A program made the position numbers and the translations under genes. A DNA stretch of 64,000 bases from Paragordius varius (Eukaryota > Nematomorpha): positions 10,416,001-10,480,000 of the forward strand of contig OZ176053.1 in assembly GCA_964247055.1 (NCBI GenBank), given 5' to 3'. The first letter of the stretch is position 1; each line of letters begins with the position of its first letter. Below, in pieces: positions 39,666 to 53,600 of this stretch. The notes under the pieces are model-generated. The model did not search any database and was not told where the DNA came from. It saw only the letters and a program-made list of their open reading frames with translations.

Positions 39666-41745
39666 CCGCGATATCAAACTATGTGATTTTGCATCAAACA
39701 TAGATTTTTTTAATATGGTGCCATTTTTTAACATTTGCCACTTATCCACAAATTTCGGCAGCTGCCTACCACCTCAAAAATGAACTCTCAATCCTTATTT
39801 AGTCGGTTATGTTCAAAAATTAAATTTGATATGTAAGAACATTTTGACAAATGGAAATTTGTTTCTTACACCTTTAAAGCTTTTTAATGCTAATTTTTTC
39901 TATTTTTTGATCAATTTTCTGTAATGTAGTTGCAGCAATTTATTACATTATATTTTCCTTGAAAGCTCATAAAATTATTTTTCTAATGTAAAATTACTAA
40001 ATAATCCTCATCTCACCCTTTCTGCCACCATTTTTTTAATTTTGAAACATAAAATTAAAATTTATTAAAATAATTTTTTAATAATAATGTATAAAGGCTC
40101 TTTGTTTTAGATTGAAGTCCGATTTAAATTAGACTCTATAATTAATAATACCGAAAAACTAAACCGTTATATTTTATATAAGTTTTGAAATAATATTTTA
40201 GCAAATACAACTTAATAATACAAGTTATATTAAAAGAAACTACCTCTCTATTATTTGTATATAAAATTAATTAATGAAAGAGTGTTAGTTTTAATTTTAG
40301 ATAACTAAAATTATTTGATAACAATGATTTACCGCGGCTGTGCGGCCCGCGAAAAAATTGAAATCCATAATTTGCAAAAAACATGCTAACAAAGTCTTGG
40401 TATTCCTTAGACAATTTCACAATATGTCTATCCAAATGGCAAGAACGACAAAAATTGTTACATTCCGTTTTTTTTGAAGTTTTGTGTTTAAAATTATTTA
40501 CCAATGTCCATATATTAGTATGAGTAAGTATATATTGCTAGAAAGTTAATTATTGCGACAATATGCAGCAAAGAGAATTATTATTGGCTATCAACAGTAA
40601 AAAGTGAAAAAATTAACGATAAGCCAATAATATTGCCCTTTGTTGTATATGCTATTTGCCAAAAAATAATAACATTCTAGGAATGTATATTTACTCATAC
40701 TGTATTTTGAATGCGGTTCGTCGTAATTTTTTAGTTAAACACAGTCCGCAAAGCCATTTGTTTTGGACACTTAGGCGGTTATGCATCGCTAAAATCTAAA
40801 ATTTTTAATAATAACAAAATTTTACAAAATTTGATTATATACAAATATTAACAATAATTTAATTTAATACATTTTAACAATGTTTTATGCGGTAAACAAT
40901 TATTTTTAGGACTTCTTTTAAATTATTAGAGCTATTGGATGTTATTTGTATATTTTAAATATGATAATATGTTAAGAGATTTACTTAAAATTATCGGTTC
41001 TGATAATCACACCTGTTTTCCGCATTTTATTCATTTAAATTGATTTTTATTATATGACGTTTTACCGCATTTTTTCTATGTGAAAGCTCATCATTCACTA
41101 ACTAAAAGTCCCCATCACCTAAAAAGACTCTAAATATATATACTCTTTTTCAACCAGACTCAACGCTTACAAATGATAATAAATAAATTTATTCTTGCAG
41201 TTTTCTTATATTTATACCAGAAATCATATCTATGAAAGTTTCCGTATAAAAAGGCACTAGGTTAATAAAGTAATAGAACAAATATCTTGAAAAAATTAAA
41301 AAAAAAGAAAACGAAAAAATTAAATTAAATATAGGTTTTAAATGATTATTTCTTAGCAAAAGCTGAGATTATTAAAAGGCAGAGGTGAGTTCGAATTGAA
41401 AAGGTTAAATTTGGTTGATATTGAGTTTGGATGGAGGTGTTAAGTTTAGTTTATATTAAGTATCATATATATATATAAAATGTTACATATTTAAGTTGAT
41501 CAGTAAAATCCATAAGTTGGTGCAATATATTTAAAAAATTGAATCGCTTCCTTATTTATAATATTACCCATTTTGAACATAGCCTAAAACAATGTAAACT
41601 CGATTTAATGATAACGAAAGATAAGATAATATTTTTTAACCGATTTTTCCTAATTCACCGTGATTAGATGCATAAAAATTGTCATTTAATGATAAATAAG
41701 GGGAAAATGAGAAATTATAATTTTTATTTTTATAATTTATACGAT
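39666..41745. other. intergenic after the minisatellite
   Basis: A+T-rich, with no recognisable gene apart from a hAT-like element at 40330-40775. An open stretch on the minus strand at 40271-40504 overlaps that element and matches nothing I know. Confidence 0.5.
40330..40775. mobile_element. hAT-like element, family B, copy 2
   Basis: The left side has GCGGCCCGCGAAAAAATTGA then TCCATAATTTGCA. The right side has AGTCCGCAAAGCCATTTG then TTGGACACTTAGG. Both match the ends of the element at 5213-5479. The interior is about 170 bp longer than in that copy. Confidence 0.65.
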
Positions 41746-43316
41746 ATGTTCCTTACTTTCATCATATCTTACCTTGTTAGTCTTTATGCAATTAATGGTC
41801 AAATAGTTCCAAACACAGCAAATTTAGCTGGCGCGCAGAATCCTGTGGGAGCCGTAAGCGGATTAGCCCCAAACCCCGCAAATGCGATTGCTGCGCCTTT
41901 AAACCCGATTGGTGCTGGAGGAGCGTTTGCCGGAAACCCTGGTAATATTTTGGGAGGCAATATTGGTCAAACGTTTGGAAACGTATTCTCACCACAATCT
42001 AAGCCAGCTCAAGGTATATTTTAAATATTATATTTTGTTTTCTTTCACTTATCTGAAATTTCGCAATTAGTATGTTTTTAACCGGTCAAAAAATAACCAG
42101 ATGAATACCACTGTGAAAAAACAAAATTACTAACTAATACAAAAAGCGTTTAATTTCAATTTAATTATTTAAATATATTATTACATAAGATCAAAAGTTG
42201 TTATTTTAAGAGAAAATAATTCATTAATTTTAGGGTTTATACCATATTTTATATTAATCATGTGATAAACATATGTTTGAACTAGTTATATTTGCAAGGG
42301 GTCACATTCACAAATACATTCAGAGCCGGTCAAACTGAACCTTATTGCAATAAAACAAATTATTTAAAAAATAAAATATAACTACGATTAAATCAACACT
42401 CCTCGTTTGTACCATTGTTTCGCTATAATAAGCCATAAAATACAACATATTTAAATGCTATAAAGCATCTAAATTTAAGAATACAACCAAGAATTATTAC
42501 GAAAACTTTTACTAAAATGCTCACAAAATGGATAATAAATGCCATTGTAATAAATTGTGAGAATATCCTATCTAGAATCCTTTAAATTATTTTCAAAATA
42601 AATACAGATATGTTATTACACTTAATATTTTATTTAGTTTGCCAACCCATCAATCCTCTTACCTGTCGCTTGCCTTGTGTCGTGTTTCGTGGAAGAAGAC
42701 CATGTCCGTTTTGTAAATGTCCCGCAACAGGAAGAAGTTATCACTAATTGTTTTTTGTTTAAGTTTACTTCTTAACAAAATTATTTATTCATTTTATTTT
42801 TACGATATAGAGTAGTGGTACTCACAGCCCACGGGCCGGATGTGGGCCTAAAGGTGCTTTTTTATGGCCCTGAACTAGTGATATTAAACATTATGTTCTT
42901 ATTTCGAGTATAAATATCTGCAAATGCGTCAAACAGTTATTAATTTTAATCGGTATTATATGGTGTGGGCAAGATAAATATTTTTTACGCCATTTAAAAT
43001 TTTTTTAATCAGGAACACTTACTTTCAAAAAGACCCCCCTCATTTGTAAAAAAAATAAAATCATTTAACAATTATTAAGTAGCTGAGGCCCTGTTTAATT
43101 TTAATCGTGAAAAGGATCAATATAGTATTTGATTTTAATACGGTTTACATAATTCAAAAATAAATATGTATTTATTAAATGACATTTATTTTATACTTTT
43201 ATGTCTTTTAAATAGATAATAGACTGTGTAGACCGAGATGTGATCCGTGTGTTCCCGTAAGAATACCAAATTCATCCAGGTGTTGGACGTGTAGATGCTG
43301 TACGTTATTATTATAA
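41746..43316 (+). CDS. small secreted cysteine-rich protein, antistasin-like spacing
   Basis: Three exons: 41746-42013, 42638-42736, 43216-43316; 155 residues ending in TAA. The start chosen gives a clear signal peptide (MFLTFIISYLVSLYAING). An in-frame ATG at 41668 would add 26 polar and aromatic residues before it. Next comes a low-complexity segment rich in Asn, Pro, Gly and Ala (QNPVGAVSGLAPNPANA). The last two exons each encode one cysteine module: C-x3-C-x8-C-x2-C-x-C (CRLPC...CPFCKC) and a similar one (CRPRC...CWTCRCC). This spacing resembles antistasin-type protease-inhibitor modules, but the usual Asp/Gly positions are not evident, so the function is unproven. The second donor (AGAA then GTTATC) is inferred; without it the protein would stop at 42747 after one module. 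One module per exon supports real splicing. Confidence 0.75.
42813..43018. mobile_element. hAT-like nonautonomous element, family A, copy 2
   Basis: Starts TAGTGGTACTCACAG and shares GCTTTTTTATGGCCCTGA, GCGTCAAACAG and TCGGTATTATATGGTG with the copy at 4406-4606. It lies in the second intron of the cysteine-rich gene. Confidence 0.7.
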
Positions 43317-45316
43317 TTGTTATATTTTTAATACTTAAAACGATTCGAAAAAATACTGAGAACACATAAATTAAAATTGGTATTAAACATTTTCTCGAAA
43401 GTTTTTATATATCTCTTTTGGGGTTAGATCACCAAAACACAGTTAACCCTTTGAGTAAATTATTTATAAAATTATTTTTAAAAGACATTAACTTATTAAG
43501 ATAATCATGTAATTGCCGGGTTAATAAAACAAACACGCTTGAAAACTTGCTCCTATATAATAGAATTAAAAATTTGAAAAATATATATTTTAATTTTTTG
43601 ATTTTTAAAAAGTTATAGTTCAGTCACAAAAGTATAAAAGCAGTAACTCTATAATTTCGCTTAGATACCGTTTAAATCAGCCGTTCTCAAACTTTAAAAA
43701 CTTTTAAAAAATAAACTTTACACTTTTTACCTGTTGGTAACATAAAACCCTAACTTTGAGGTCCCCGTTTTATAAAAATATTCAGGGTGACGTTAATAAA
43801 AACAGATAGGAGACTGGTTCAGACACATGTTCACGCCCCGTAAAATATTGATTTTCTTCTAGCAAAATGATTATCTTAGTTTATGAATAAAGAATTATAA
43901 TTAAATTTGTTTCACAATTTTATAGTCTCTAGTGCAATCGGCCCAATAGCATCAAACATTCAATACGCCTAAATAAATATCAATGAAATTAATTATTTGA
44001 TTTATTTGTATTTTATTCATATAATTTAATTATAATAGCCATGAGTGAGTGTTTTTGCGTAATTTATAAAAAATTAAAAAAAAATTTGAATTAATATGTT
44101 TCAAATATCGTAACGATTAAATAAAGCAAGATCCGCTATTTCAGGAGGTAGAATTCTTATAAAGACCAAAGTCCTTATATAATTGTGGTATGCCCAACTC
44201 TGGAAAGATTCTTTCCTAAAAAATTATATATTATAAAATATTTCATTCCATGTTTGCTATGGTAAGAGTATGATAAAAAAATAAAACATTTGATTTTTAA
44301 AATGTCATTTTCCTTTGTGAAAATAGATAATGATATTAATACAAAAATTTTATCTTAAAATGTTGTAATATTTAGTAAAAAAAATATAGTTGTGAAAATC
44401 TTACTTAAAATACATAGCTGTCATAATAATATAAAAATAGTTTTTTTGCAAAACTCTATGCATTAAAAATAAAATTGATTGTTTTTATATGGAAACTAAA
44501 ATAAATGTGATTTCAATAACGCTTATTGCATTAAAGCTAATGAAACAGCGGTTGCATATAGGTATTTTTTCCATTTAACCAACATCTATAGTTATATTAA
44601 ACAAGCGCTAGGTCCCAGTACGAAAAAAAATTTTTTTAAATCTTTTTTAATTTTACGAATTTTATTTAAAAAACCGGAATCCACCTTTATTGATTAAAAA
44701 AATTCATATAAAAGAGTAAATAATCTTTTAGAACAATATTAAGGTTAAAAGTTTATTACCCTTAATTATAATGTAGGACAATTAAAATTGAGTACAGATA
44801 TAAATTCTAACCTTAAATATATTTCTAATACGAGACGAAATGTGAGATATCGAATATAACTCCAACATTGTATCGTATATCGTATTAAGGGGTTGCGTTT
44901 CCGATAAGCATTTACCATAGCATTATCGGAAGACTGTGTCCCAAAATAGGGTATATAATATCCACCTTTAATAGCTCTGCATAATATATGATTAAAAAAT
45001 TATAAAATTTAAGATTCAACTATTTTAAAAAAATCGGCGAAACCAACCAAGAGAACAACCTTCTTACAGTAACAACTTAAATATAATGACAAAATGTAAA
45101 GATTAAATCCTTTATAAAGCTAGCCATATTTTTAAACCAAACGAGATATAAAATATAATCGATTGCTTTTGTTGCAATATTAAAAATATAAATTTACACA
45201 ATCAATCATATACTTCACAATATAATCATTTAGGCTAAATAGATATAAAACACTGTCTTTCTTTACAAAAATATGAGTTTTTTAGCTTTTACTTATTGTT
45301 TCCATAATTTTAGTTG
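43317..45316. other. intergenic, mostly featureless A+T-rich DNA
   Basis: Between the cysteine-rich gene and ADCK1, which converge on this space. Near 43678 the word CAGCCGTTCTCAAACTTT resembles a hAT terminal repeat, but no matching right end is clear. No gene is seen. Confidence 0.5.
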
Positions 45317-48300
45317 TTACCGTAAATTATGTAAAAAAACAGATATAATTATTAACTTTTTAGCCATAAGAACGTAACGGTTAACAAGATCACCGTGATC
45401 CAAAGTTATTGCACGAATAGTGTTCATATTTCGCATAATAAGGAGCATTTGTTTTGGCATATCCTTAAGTATTTTGATTATTTTATCAAAATGGTATTTA
45501 GCCACCAACTTTATCACTTCCAAATCGGCCGACGATAATTTATTCCTAAGGAGTAGGGTAGATGTGACAGATTTTATTTTAGTTCCAAACTTTGTTGCAT
45601 TATATAAATTGGTTATGGCGTTTGGATATTCATAATGCCCAGATATTGTATTGGTTAAGGATGTCGTCTCCAACACGTTTAATAAAATACTGCTTGCGCT
45701 TGTATTTGTTGCCAATGTTGGTGCTTTATTTTCATGCAAAGATTCAGAAATGGTTAATTCAAGTTTTTGGCCTTGCGAACGGGCAGACTCTTCTTGTTTC
45801 AACAAAGGGGCAAGGGATGATCTTAACGGTCGTTGTAATAACATTTCAGCAAACGAAACGTAATCTAGTGTTTAAAAGTTCCCACACAAAAAAATGGATT
45901 GAATTATTAATATTGATTAAACATAGGCGATTTTAATAACTATAAATTTAGTTTAAATCAAGAACCTAAAACATTGATTTCTAAGCAATATGAAATTAAT
46001 AAAACATAAATTGGTTTAAATATTTGGCGAATAAAAATTGTAGTCTTAAAAATTGTTTTATTAAAATATTTTCGGTTTAGCACATATTTAAAAGCTTATT
46101 TTTTAAAATCATAGTTAATTTAACATAAAAAAGCAATTTATATGGAAAAATTATAAAAACTCCTATTTACACAGGAAATTATAATAAAACATACCTTCAA
46201 CACCCAATCGTAAACTGTACTTTGGTAAAGCCTTTTCATCTCGAGTAAGAATAGCGGTCCAAAATCGGCATAATGCTATACGGTAGTTGGAAGGCAAATA
46301 ATCATATAATCCATGATCTAACAACACTATTTGAGGTTTGGTAGATATATTATTATGAGATTTATCAATATGAGTTTCCATTTTAAAATCACTGTTGGTT
46401 GCGTTTGAAAGCAACTTTTTGGATGAATATTTCGAAAATATTGGTTGATCATAAAATAGATTTGATTCATTTTCTGTATTTTCCTCAACAGTCCATTTTT
46501 GACGTTTAGCAGGAGTGTGTCTGATCAAAACTATTAAAAAATAATTTCATATAGAAGCTCTAAAATTTTAACACCCATTCAACAAAATCATGATAAAATG
46601 TTTGAAATAATGATAATTATAACTCTAAATTTATAATAAAGAAGTTTGATATATAGAAACACTTATTTCTATCAATAAATGGTTAAATAAAAATGTTTTA
46701 AAATAAACTGTTTCCAGGATGGGGGTCTGCATGCACAAATCCGGAGCAGAAAATTTGTTCGCTAAATATGTTAACCAATTTGGTATCCAGCTAAACACAT
46801 AATGAAATATATATTATGTTAGTTTGTTTTAAAATCTTTATATCACTAGTTTTCTGCTGTAATTGCATTTAAGGAAAAATATTAACAGAATATCCTCCTT
46901 TTGCGAAAATAAATTGTGCAATTATACAGATGAATAGGCAAAAAAATTAAATATAATTTTTTTATTTAGCTAACAAAAAGTAGTACTTAATAAATCATAA
47001 ATAACAAATATTTGTATCCAATGATATACCATTTACACTTCAAATTCACCCTTGAACAAGTTAAATTACCCTCAAACGACTCAAATTCACCCTCGAACAA
47101 TTCAAATTTACCCCAAAATTATGTGTTACTTAAAATTAAAAAATATCTGTATTTTTATATTTTAAAAAAATGAAATTTTGTTTAAAATTAAAATTATACT
47201 GAAAAATAAATAAATTAAGCTATAAAGATGTATTTCATATAAATAATATTATATTAGCTCGAAAACACATAATTTATTTTAAGGGTGAATATGAATTTAA
47301 ATGGTATATTTATATGAAACAGCACATTTTATATTTAAGATAATCTTATTTTGTAAAAATTGTTACAACCTAATTCAAAAATACTTTTTTATAAATTTTT
47401 TGGCAGTCGCGAGTTTTCAAAAAGGACGGAACCGTATAAATATATTTTTATTCTACAAAGACAACTAAAAATGCTGTTTACGTGAAAAAATTAATATTAA
47501 TAACATCTTTAAGGGAAAACCCCATTTGTTGAAGTTGATCATTGCGATTGATTTTGACCCCATCAATCCATTCGGTTGTGAGAACGCGCTAAAAATATAT
47601 AATTATTTTAAATCCTAAATTTTTAAAATATTTAATATAATAATACATCAATTAGTAATCTTAATTTTTGGAATATAAACCTATAGTTAAAAAGAAAAAT
47701 CCAGGAGTTTCTTTAGAAAAGAAACGCAGAAAATTTTCTCAAACCACAACATTTATTATCATTTCCATCTTAATAATATCTTGTTAGATTAATAAACTTT
47801 CTATTTCATAATGTTTATATCATATTCCATTAATTTAAATATCCCTCCTTATATAAATATTAAGATTACATTTTAAAGATAATAAAAGTGATTTATAGAA
47901 CACAACTATAGCACAAATCCGAGCGCAAGATGTATTCATGTGAAATTCTTGAACATTATTTACAATCAACATTAGTAAGAGTGTTTTAAATTGCGGTTGG
48001 AGAATAACATATGACAAGGATATTTTAAGAGATAATTTAACCTAAGTTAAAATTAACTTGTTTACCAAATGACTTTACATGGGGTATTAACACCGAAAAC
48101 ATTTATATAGAATGACACACAAACACACTAATTTTTAATTTTTCAAATAAAAAAATCAAAAAAATTAAATATATGATATAAAAAAACATCTAACCTTACT
48201 ACATAAATTCCAAAGCACCGTAGGCACATGAACATACGATAAATGTTTTAAATCTTGGGCACATCGTTCAGCATTCTTGCCTTCATTTATAAAATCGAGC

Positions 48301-50600
48301 TCTTGAGCTAGGGTATCTTCCAATTCCTTATAAAATTGATTATAAATGAATAATAGAATAGCAGCTTATGATTAAATAAGATATAAAAACAGGTATTTAA
48401 TAGCTTTGCCTTTAAACTACAAATTTCAATAAAAAATTCAATTATATTAATATAAAAATTTTTTTAGCATATGATCAAGGGGCTTATCAAAGAAATTTTA
48501 CACAAAAACGCTATACCTTATTTAAAGACATCAAAATAATTGTATAAAATAGTATGCACATGAATATAAACAGAAACAGATAAATTAGAGAAAAGAAAGA
48601 ATTCAAATATCATCAAAAATGTATTCACGAATCGCTGAATAAATAGAAAAATAGTAAATAAATAGTGCGTTACATCTAAAATCCAACGAAATCCAAATTT
48701 TGGATGAACAAATGTAACAAGGTTAAGTAGGAGACGCAAAGCCCACATATCACCATCGAAACGATCTCGTAAATCAATGTATTGCACCTATTATTATACA
48801 GTAAAAATCATAATTGCATGGACAAAAGATAAAATGTACATCTATGATTATAAATTATATAATAAAACGTAGTTATTTAATTATAATCTATCGTTTGGGT
48901 AAGGAATATAATTATGTAAATTAGTATGACAATCAACATTACTAAATATTTGTATCTAATAGGTTAGTGATGAAAGTCCCTTTTAAGAATCGATATGTTG
49001 GCAAAAACAATTTTTTTTCATCGCGTCTGTGTTTATTTAAGTATAGATGTTTTTAAAATATACATTGGCCATTGTTAAACGTAACAACGGTGATCATGTA
49101 TATGATTGGACAAAACTTGGGGGTGAATATTGGTGCGCTTAAAGAATAAAAATGGTACAATATTATTATTGTAAGCTTTCATAGGCGGTATAGACCGTAT
49201 ATTAGTTTGTTTTACTAACAATTACATGTGTTGAAATTGATAACCACGTCTGCTCCAGTCATAGATGCGCGGTTGTTTATCATTACCTGGAATAGAAATG
49301 GATCAAATAGATATCTTGTAAAGAGCGGACATATGTAACAAAGCGGAAAACCGAATCACGTTGCTGAAACTTGTAAATCAAGAATGTTTCTAAAAGTATG
49401 TTCGATTGGGAGATCCTTAGAGAAGCAACCATTATCTCAAAAAATCCGTGGAAAGTAAAAATGAACAACCGTGTTTTATCTATAATACTAATGCAGGCGT
49501 ATTATCAACTTCAACACATTAAAAGAAATAGGTAAATTTACTATACAGCAAATACCGCGTGTGTAAAATAATAATATTGTGCCATTTTTTGATGTTATAC
49601 CTTTAATCACCCACAATTACATAAATAAATAAAAAAATACGGTTTCCAATATAAAAATAATTATTTTTAAATAAAACAAAATAATGGATCTTAATCAAAA
49701 GAGATGAAATATAGAATTATAATTAGTAAAAAGAAACAAAACTGTCCAAGCGCCGAAAAATCAAAAAAATAGTAAGAAAATTACTTTTATGGCGACATCT
49801 AAGCCATCCATAGTTTTGCCTTTATGAACTTGAGCTAAACTAGCAGCGGCTCGCGGTTTAATTTCAAAATCTGCAAACAATTCCAAGGGTTCTTTCCCAA
49901 AATCTTCTTTAAAAAGTTCAATAACCTAAATCATACACAAATATTTTGGAGTCAGTTGACAAATTTTTTATAATGTTTACAAATTGAAATATATTTTTAT
50001 AAACAAAATAAGCATATTTTTAAGGTGTTCGGCAGTGATTTTAAGAAATTTCGTAATTTTATGTTTATTATATATTAAAGAAAAAATATTTATTAGGTTA
50101 AAAAATTTTTAAAACATTGACAATATTACATAATTTCAAAAACAAACCTCTTCGGATTTTTGGGATAAAGCCTTATCTTGCAAGACTTGGAGTGTTTCAA
50201 TGTATTCCTCTGGAAGTATATGGTTCATTGCAACCAATCCTTGTCCAAGTTTTATATAAAGACCACCATTTTTCAAACAACCATTTAAAATTTTATTTGC
50301 ACCGTATTTGTGGCATTTGCGTATAGCTGTATTGTATTTTTCACTGTTCTTAATAAAATTATCAGGAAGAATTATTACTTCATGTAGAAAAAGTAGGTTT
50401 CTAGTATAATACAAACTAATTCTTGTGCCGATGGTAAAAGTTCTAAAATTATAATGCAAATACCGGCAGAATCGAACTATCGCACCATAGTTAACTCTAA
50501 TTTTTCTTTTTTGAGGCGAAGTTAATGAATTATAATATATTCCACTGGAAGCTAATCCAGCTCCTATCAACACATATGCAAACCGGCGAACATTTTTCAT
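45317..50600 (-). CDS. ADCK1: ADCK1, UbiB/ABC1-type atypical kinase
   Basis: Mitochondrial member of the UbiB family. Exons on the minus strand: 50148-50600, 49785-49925, 48674-48787, 48195-48326, 47505-47588, 46709-46790, 46195-46530, 45317-45864. The 1890 nt give 629 residues (human ADCK1 about 530) and stop TAA. The N-terminus [20 protein letters not shown] resembles the membrane/targeting segment of ADCK1. Motifs: KLGQ at 117-120 (family KxGQ), alanine-rich loop AAASLAQVH at 177-185, Lys198 in VAIK, QELDF with Glu245 and Asp247, catalytic HADPHPGN at 328-335, and DHG at 407-409 in place of DFG, as in ADCK1. Between HPGN and DHG about 60 polar residues are inserted relative to human. All introns are 178-997 nt, so this gene lacks the tiny introns of its neighbours. 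The ORFs on the opposite strand are shadows. Confidence 0.96.
47036..47307. mobile_element. MITE with tandem-repeat inverted ends, copy 2
   Basis: Starts ATACCATTTACACTTC followed by four AATTCACCCTTGAACAA-like units, and ends with the inverted arm (AATTTAAATGGTAT). Same family as 15078-15418. It lies in the ADCK1 intron between exons 46709-46790 and 47505-47588. Confidence 0.8.
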
Positions 50601-53600
50601 GACCCTCTTGCTTCAATAAATAACACATGACACAACTTTTGTGCAAAATAGCACCACCCTAACGTTGGAATTTTTACCATCATTTTTTAACATATCTTTT
50701 ATATTCACCAGGCGATACTCACTTGACTCCTCGTTATGTTTGATCAACCCTAATTAACAAACTTTCTATTGCTTAATCATCATCCAATATACTTTAAACC
50801 GATAAGGGGTTTAAATCTAAGAATATTATCTGTTAAAGGAATTTATAGTGATTTTTTTAAAGTGTAAACAACCATTTTCTCGGCCTAAAAACAAACTTCT
50901 ACCTCTGTATTAAAAACAATAATTTATGAGTTTAACGGAAGCTTTTATTTTAATATTGACGGTCTTTTAATGAATAAAACATTAACAAACCAGATCAAAA
51001 AAGTGAAATCGGAACATATAGCCAGTTAGAGTTGGATTTGAGTTGTCACTCTGAATTTAAAATACAACTAACATGGTTCATACATAGAATCGAACCACAA
51101 TGGTTCCTGAGAATGTGGAACTCGCATAAAGTTTTAGTATTAAACCGGCCCTTTACATTTGGAACGGGTTCCTAAGCTAGTTACTGACTCTATAAAGATT
51201 TTCATTAAATGAAAAATAAAAACCAACTACTATAAATTAAATTTATTGGTTAATGATGACAAAAGTATAAGGTGATGAAGAATATTTCCATTATATTTCA
51301 CTACCATGTTTAATAATATTATAGCACTAAACAATTCTGATGTCAAACTTCCCATATCTGAAAACAAATAAAATTAAAGCTTCGTTCGACAGACACAACT
51401 ATATTTTCTGGTACGACCAAAATTTTTATAAATAGGTGTGAGTTCTTATATGAAATCTTTATTTCTTCAGATTTTTTGTATAATTCTTGATAAAATGAAA
51501 CAAAAACATCTTAACAACAAATATAATATAAAAGCCATTTTATTAATATGTATTAATGCACACAGGATATCAATCATAATTTAATATAAAGAAGGCCAAA
51601 ATATCAAAAAAATTACTTTTTGAACGTAAAAAACAAAAAAATATTATTTATTATTTTGTAATAACTAGTTTTAGCAACATGTCTCGTAAATTTAATAAAT
51701 TGTTTGTTGGACATGGTTTCACCCCTCTGGGTGACAAAAGTATATTATTTGAATATGGAAGAACGCAACAATAAATATTTTTAAAAAGTATTTATAAGGA
51801 ACAACAATTGTTTCCACATTTATTCTTATTTTTTAACCCAGAGGCCGGACATTCTTTATAGTGTCCGAAACTGTAAGCACTTTTTATTTATTTTATATGA
51901 CCCGTTTTTACCATATATAACGTTATATTAGATCATAATATAGGGAAGACATGGATAGTATAATTAAAATCATTAAAAATATAATTTTAGTAAGACATAG
52001 ATAAAACCGTAGTTCAATTTTGAGATAGAGAATTGAAATGCACAATATATGAGAAGAAGAGTAATAACAAAAACATTGCAACAATACAGGTTAGATGCTA
52101 GTTAACGAATTCACTTTTTCATGATGGACCAAACCGATTTTTTTAAAACAATGTGTTTAATTTGTTTTCAATCATTCATTCTAAGGCATTCTCACTTTCA
52201 CATGTGTGTGCTTTTGCCATATTGTTTCAGATTTTAACTTAAGTTTCGGGCAATGTGGGATATATTAGTTTGTAAAATTGGTAGTTCATAGTTTCTGAGC
52301 TCACTTCTTCATGACAAACCGACTTATGTAGGACTACGTTTGGGTTTTTAAAAGGTCCGACTATTTTAAATATAATAAAAATTCAGTAACATTTATGCTG
52401 GCTTTTTCGCATTATTGTTGTCAATTTGTAACAGAGTCACTTGTGTAAACAGATTTTCATAATTAAATACACAATTTAATGTAAAATAGAAAAAAATTGT
52501 ATAATTTTAACATTTTTTTGTTTTTTTCCAATTACTACTGTGTTGCCGATTGCAAATGTAATGAAAAAAAACCGAGTTAAATGTGCATACTGTATATATA
52601 TATATATATATTGAACGAAAATTCCGGATTCTAATGAAGTATTTTCTTTTGGGGCTTATAAGTCATTTAAAAAAGTTGTCTCTTTTTTTGATAGTTCCAT
52701 CTCTAAAAATACATACTGATTGCACACATTTTATCAATTATTTTTGGTAAATAGTTTGTCATCATACAGAAAAAAAATATCTGATAGATAAATGTATGAT
52801 TCCTGATTTGGTATAGGGCTTGTGTTATTTAAAAAAACATTTATTCAAAATGCTTAATTAGCCTTAAGCTAAATAAAATTTCCTTGGTAAAAGCTGAATG
52901 CCTTAATCAAAAAAATATTAATAAATGCATCATTAAGTATCAAGTATAATATTAATATTATAATTAATATTTTTCGATATCAGCACCGATATATACATTA
53001 AATTTTAGGATCAAAATAAGCTATTTAGGAAAAATGCTATGCTTTCGTGATGAAAAGTAATATGTGCTATTTTAGGACAAAAATAAATGCATGCTGCTTT
53101 AAATTTTAATATCTAGAATAATTTGAAAGCGTATTTTATGTTTTTCTTATGGTTTAAAAACCTTCAAAATGCAAAATATGCGCTTCAACAAAATGTTGAT
53201 AAAAATTATATATATAAGGAAACTATGCATTTTATAAATATATAATTTATTGTCATTACCTAGCAGATTAAATTTTGATCACTAAATCTCAGCATTCTTG
53301 CTAATAACCCAGCCTTTAAAGGGGTCTAAATTTAGACTTTCGGAGCTCAAATCTAAAAATTAAACGGAGATAAAATCTATATTTGAGAATGTGTATTGAT
53401 TTTAAATAAAAGGTTAAAAAAATGAGTCTCATAGATTAAGTACAAATATGATGCAATATCACCAAAATTAATAATAAATTTATTAATTAATGTTAAATTC
53501 ATCCAAATTATACTTTCTTATATTTTTTTCTATTTATTTTGATTTATTTTCAATAATTTTACAATTTCTAAATTTTATCGTCAATAATCAATTACCTTAA

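Noticed and set aside
40271-40504. Minus-strand 77-residue frame as a gene
   Set aside because: It overlaps a hAT-like element end and has no recognisable domain or splice partners.
41792-41995. Minus-strand open frame
   Set aside because: Antisense of the low-complexity segment of the secreted cysteine-rich protein.
45420-45936. Three plus-strand open frames opposite ADCK1
   Set aside because: They are the antisense of the last ADCK1 exon, which has conserved protein similarity.
50117-50326. Plus-strand open frame
   Set aside because: Antisense of the first ADCK1 exon.
51060-51160. Possible minus-strand tRNA (GGTTCGATTC word)
   Set aside because: No matching T-stem, anticodon stem or acceptor stem can be formed around it; it is part of hAT-like terminal sequence.
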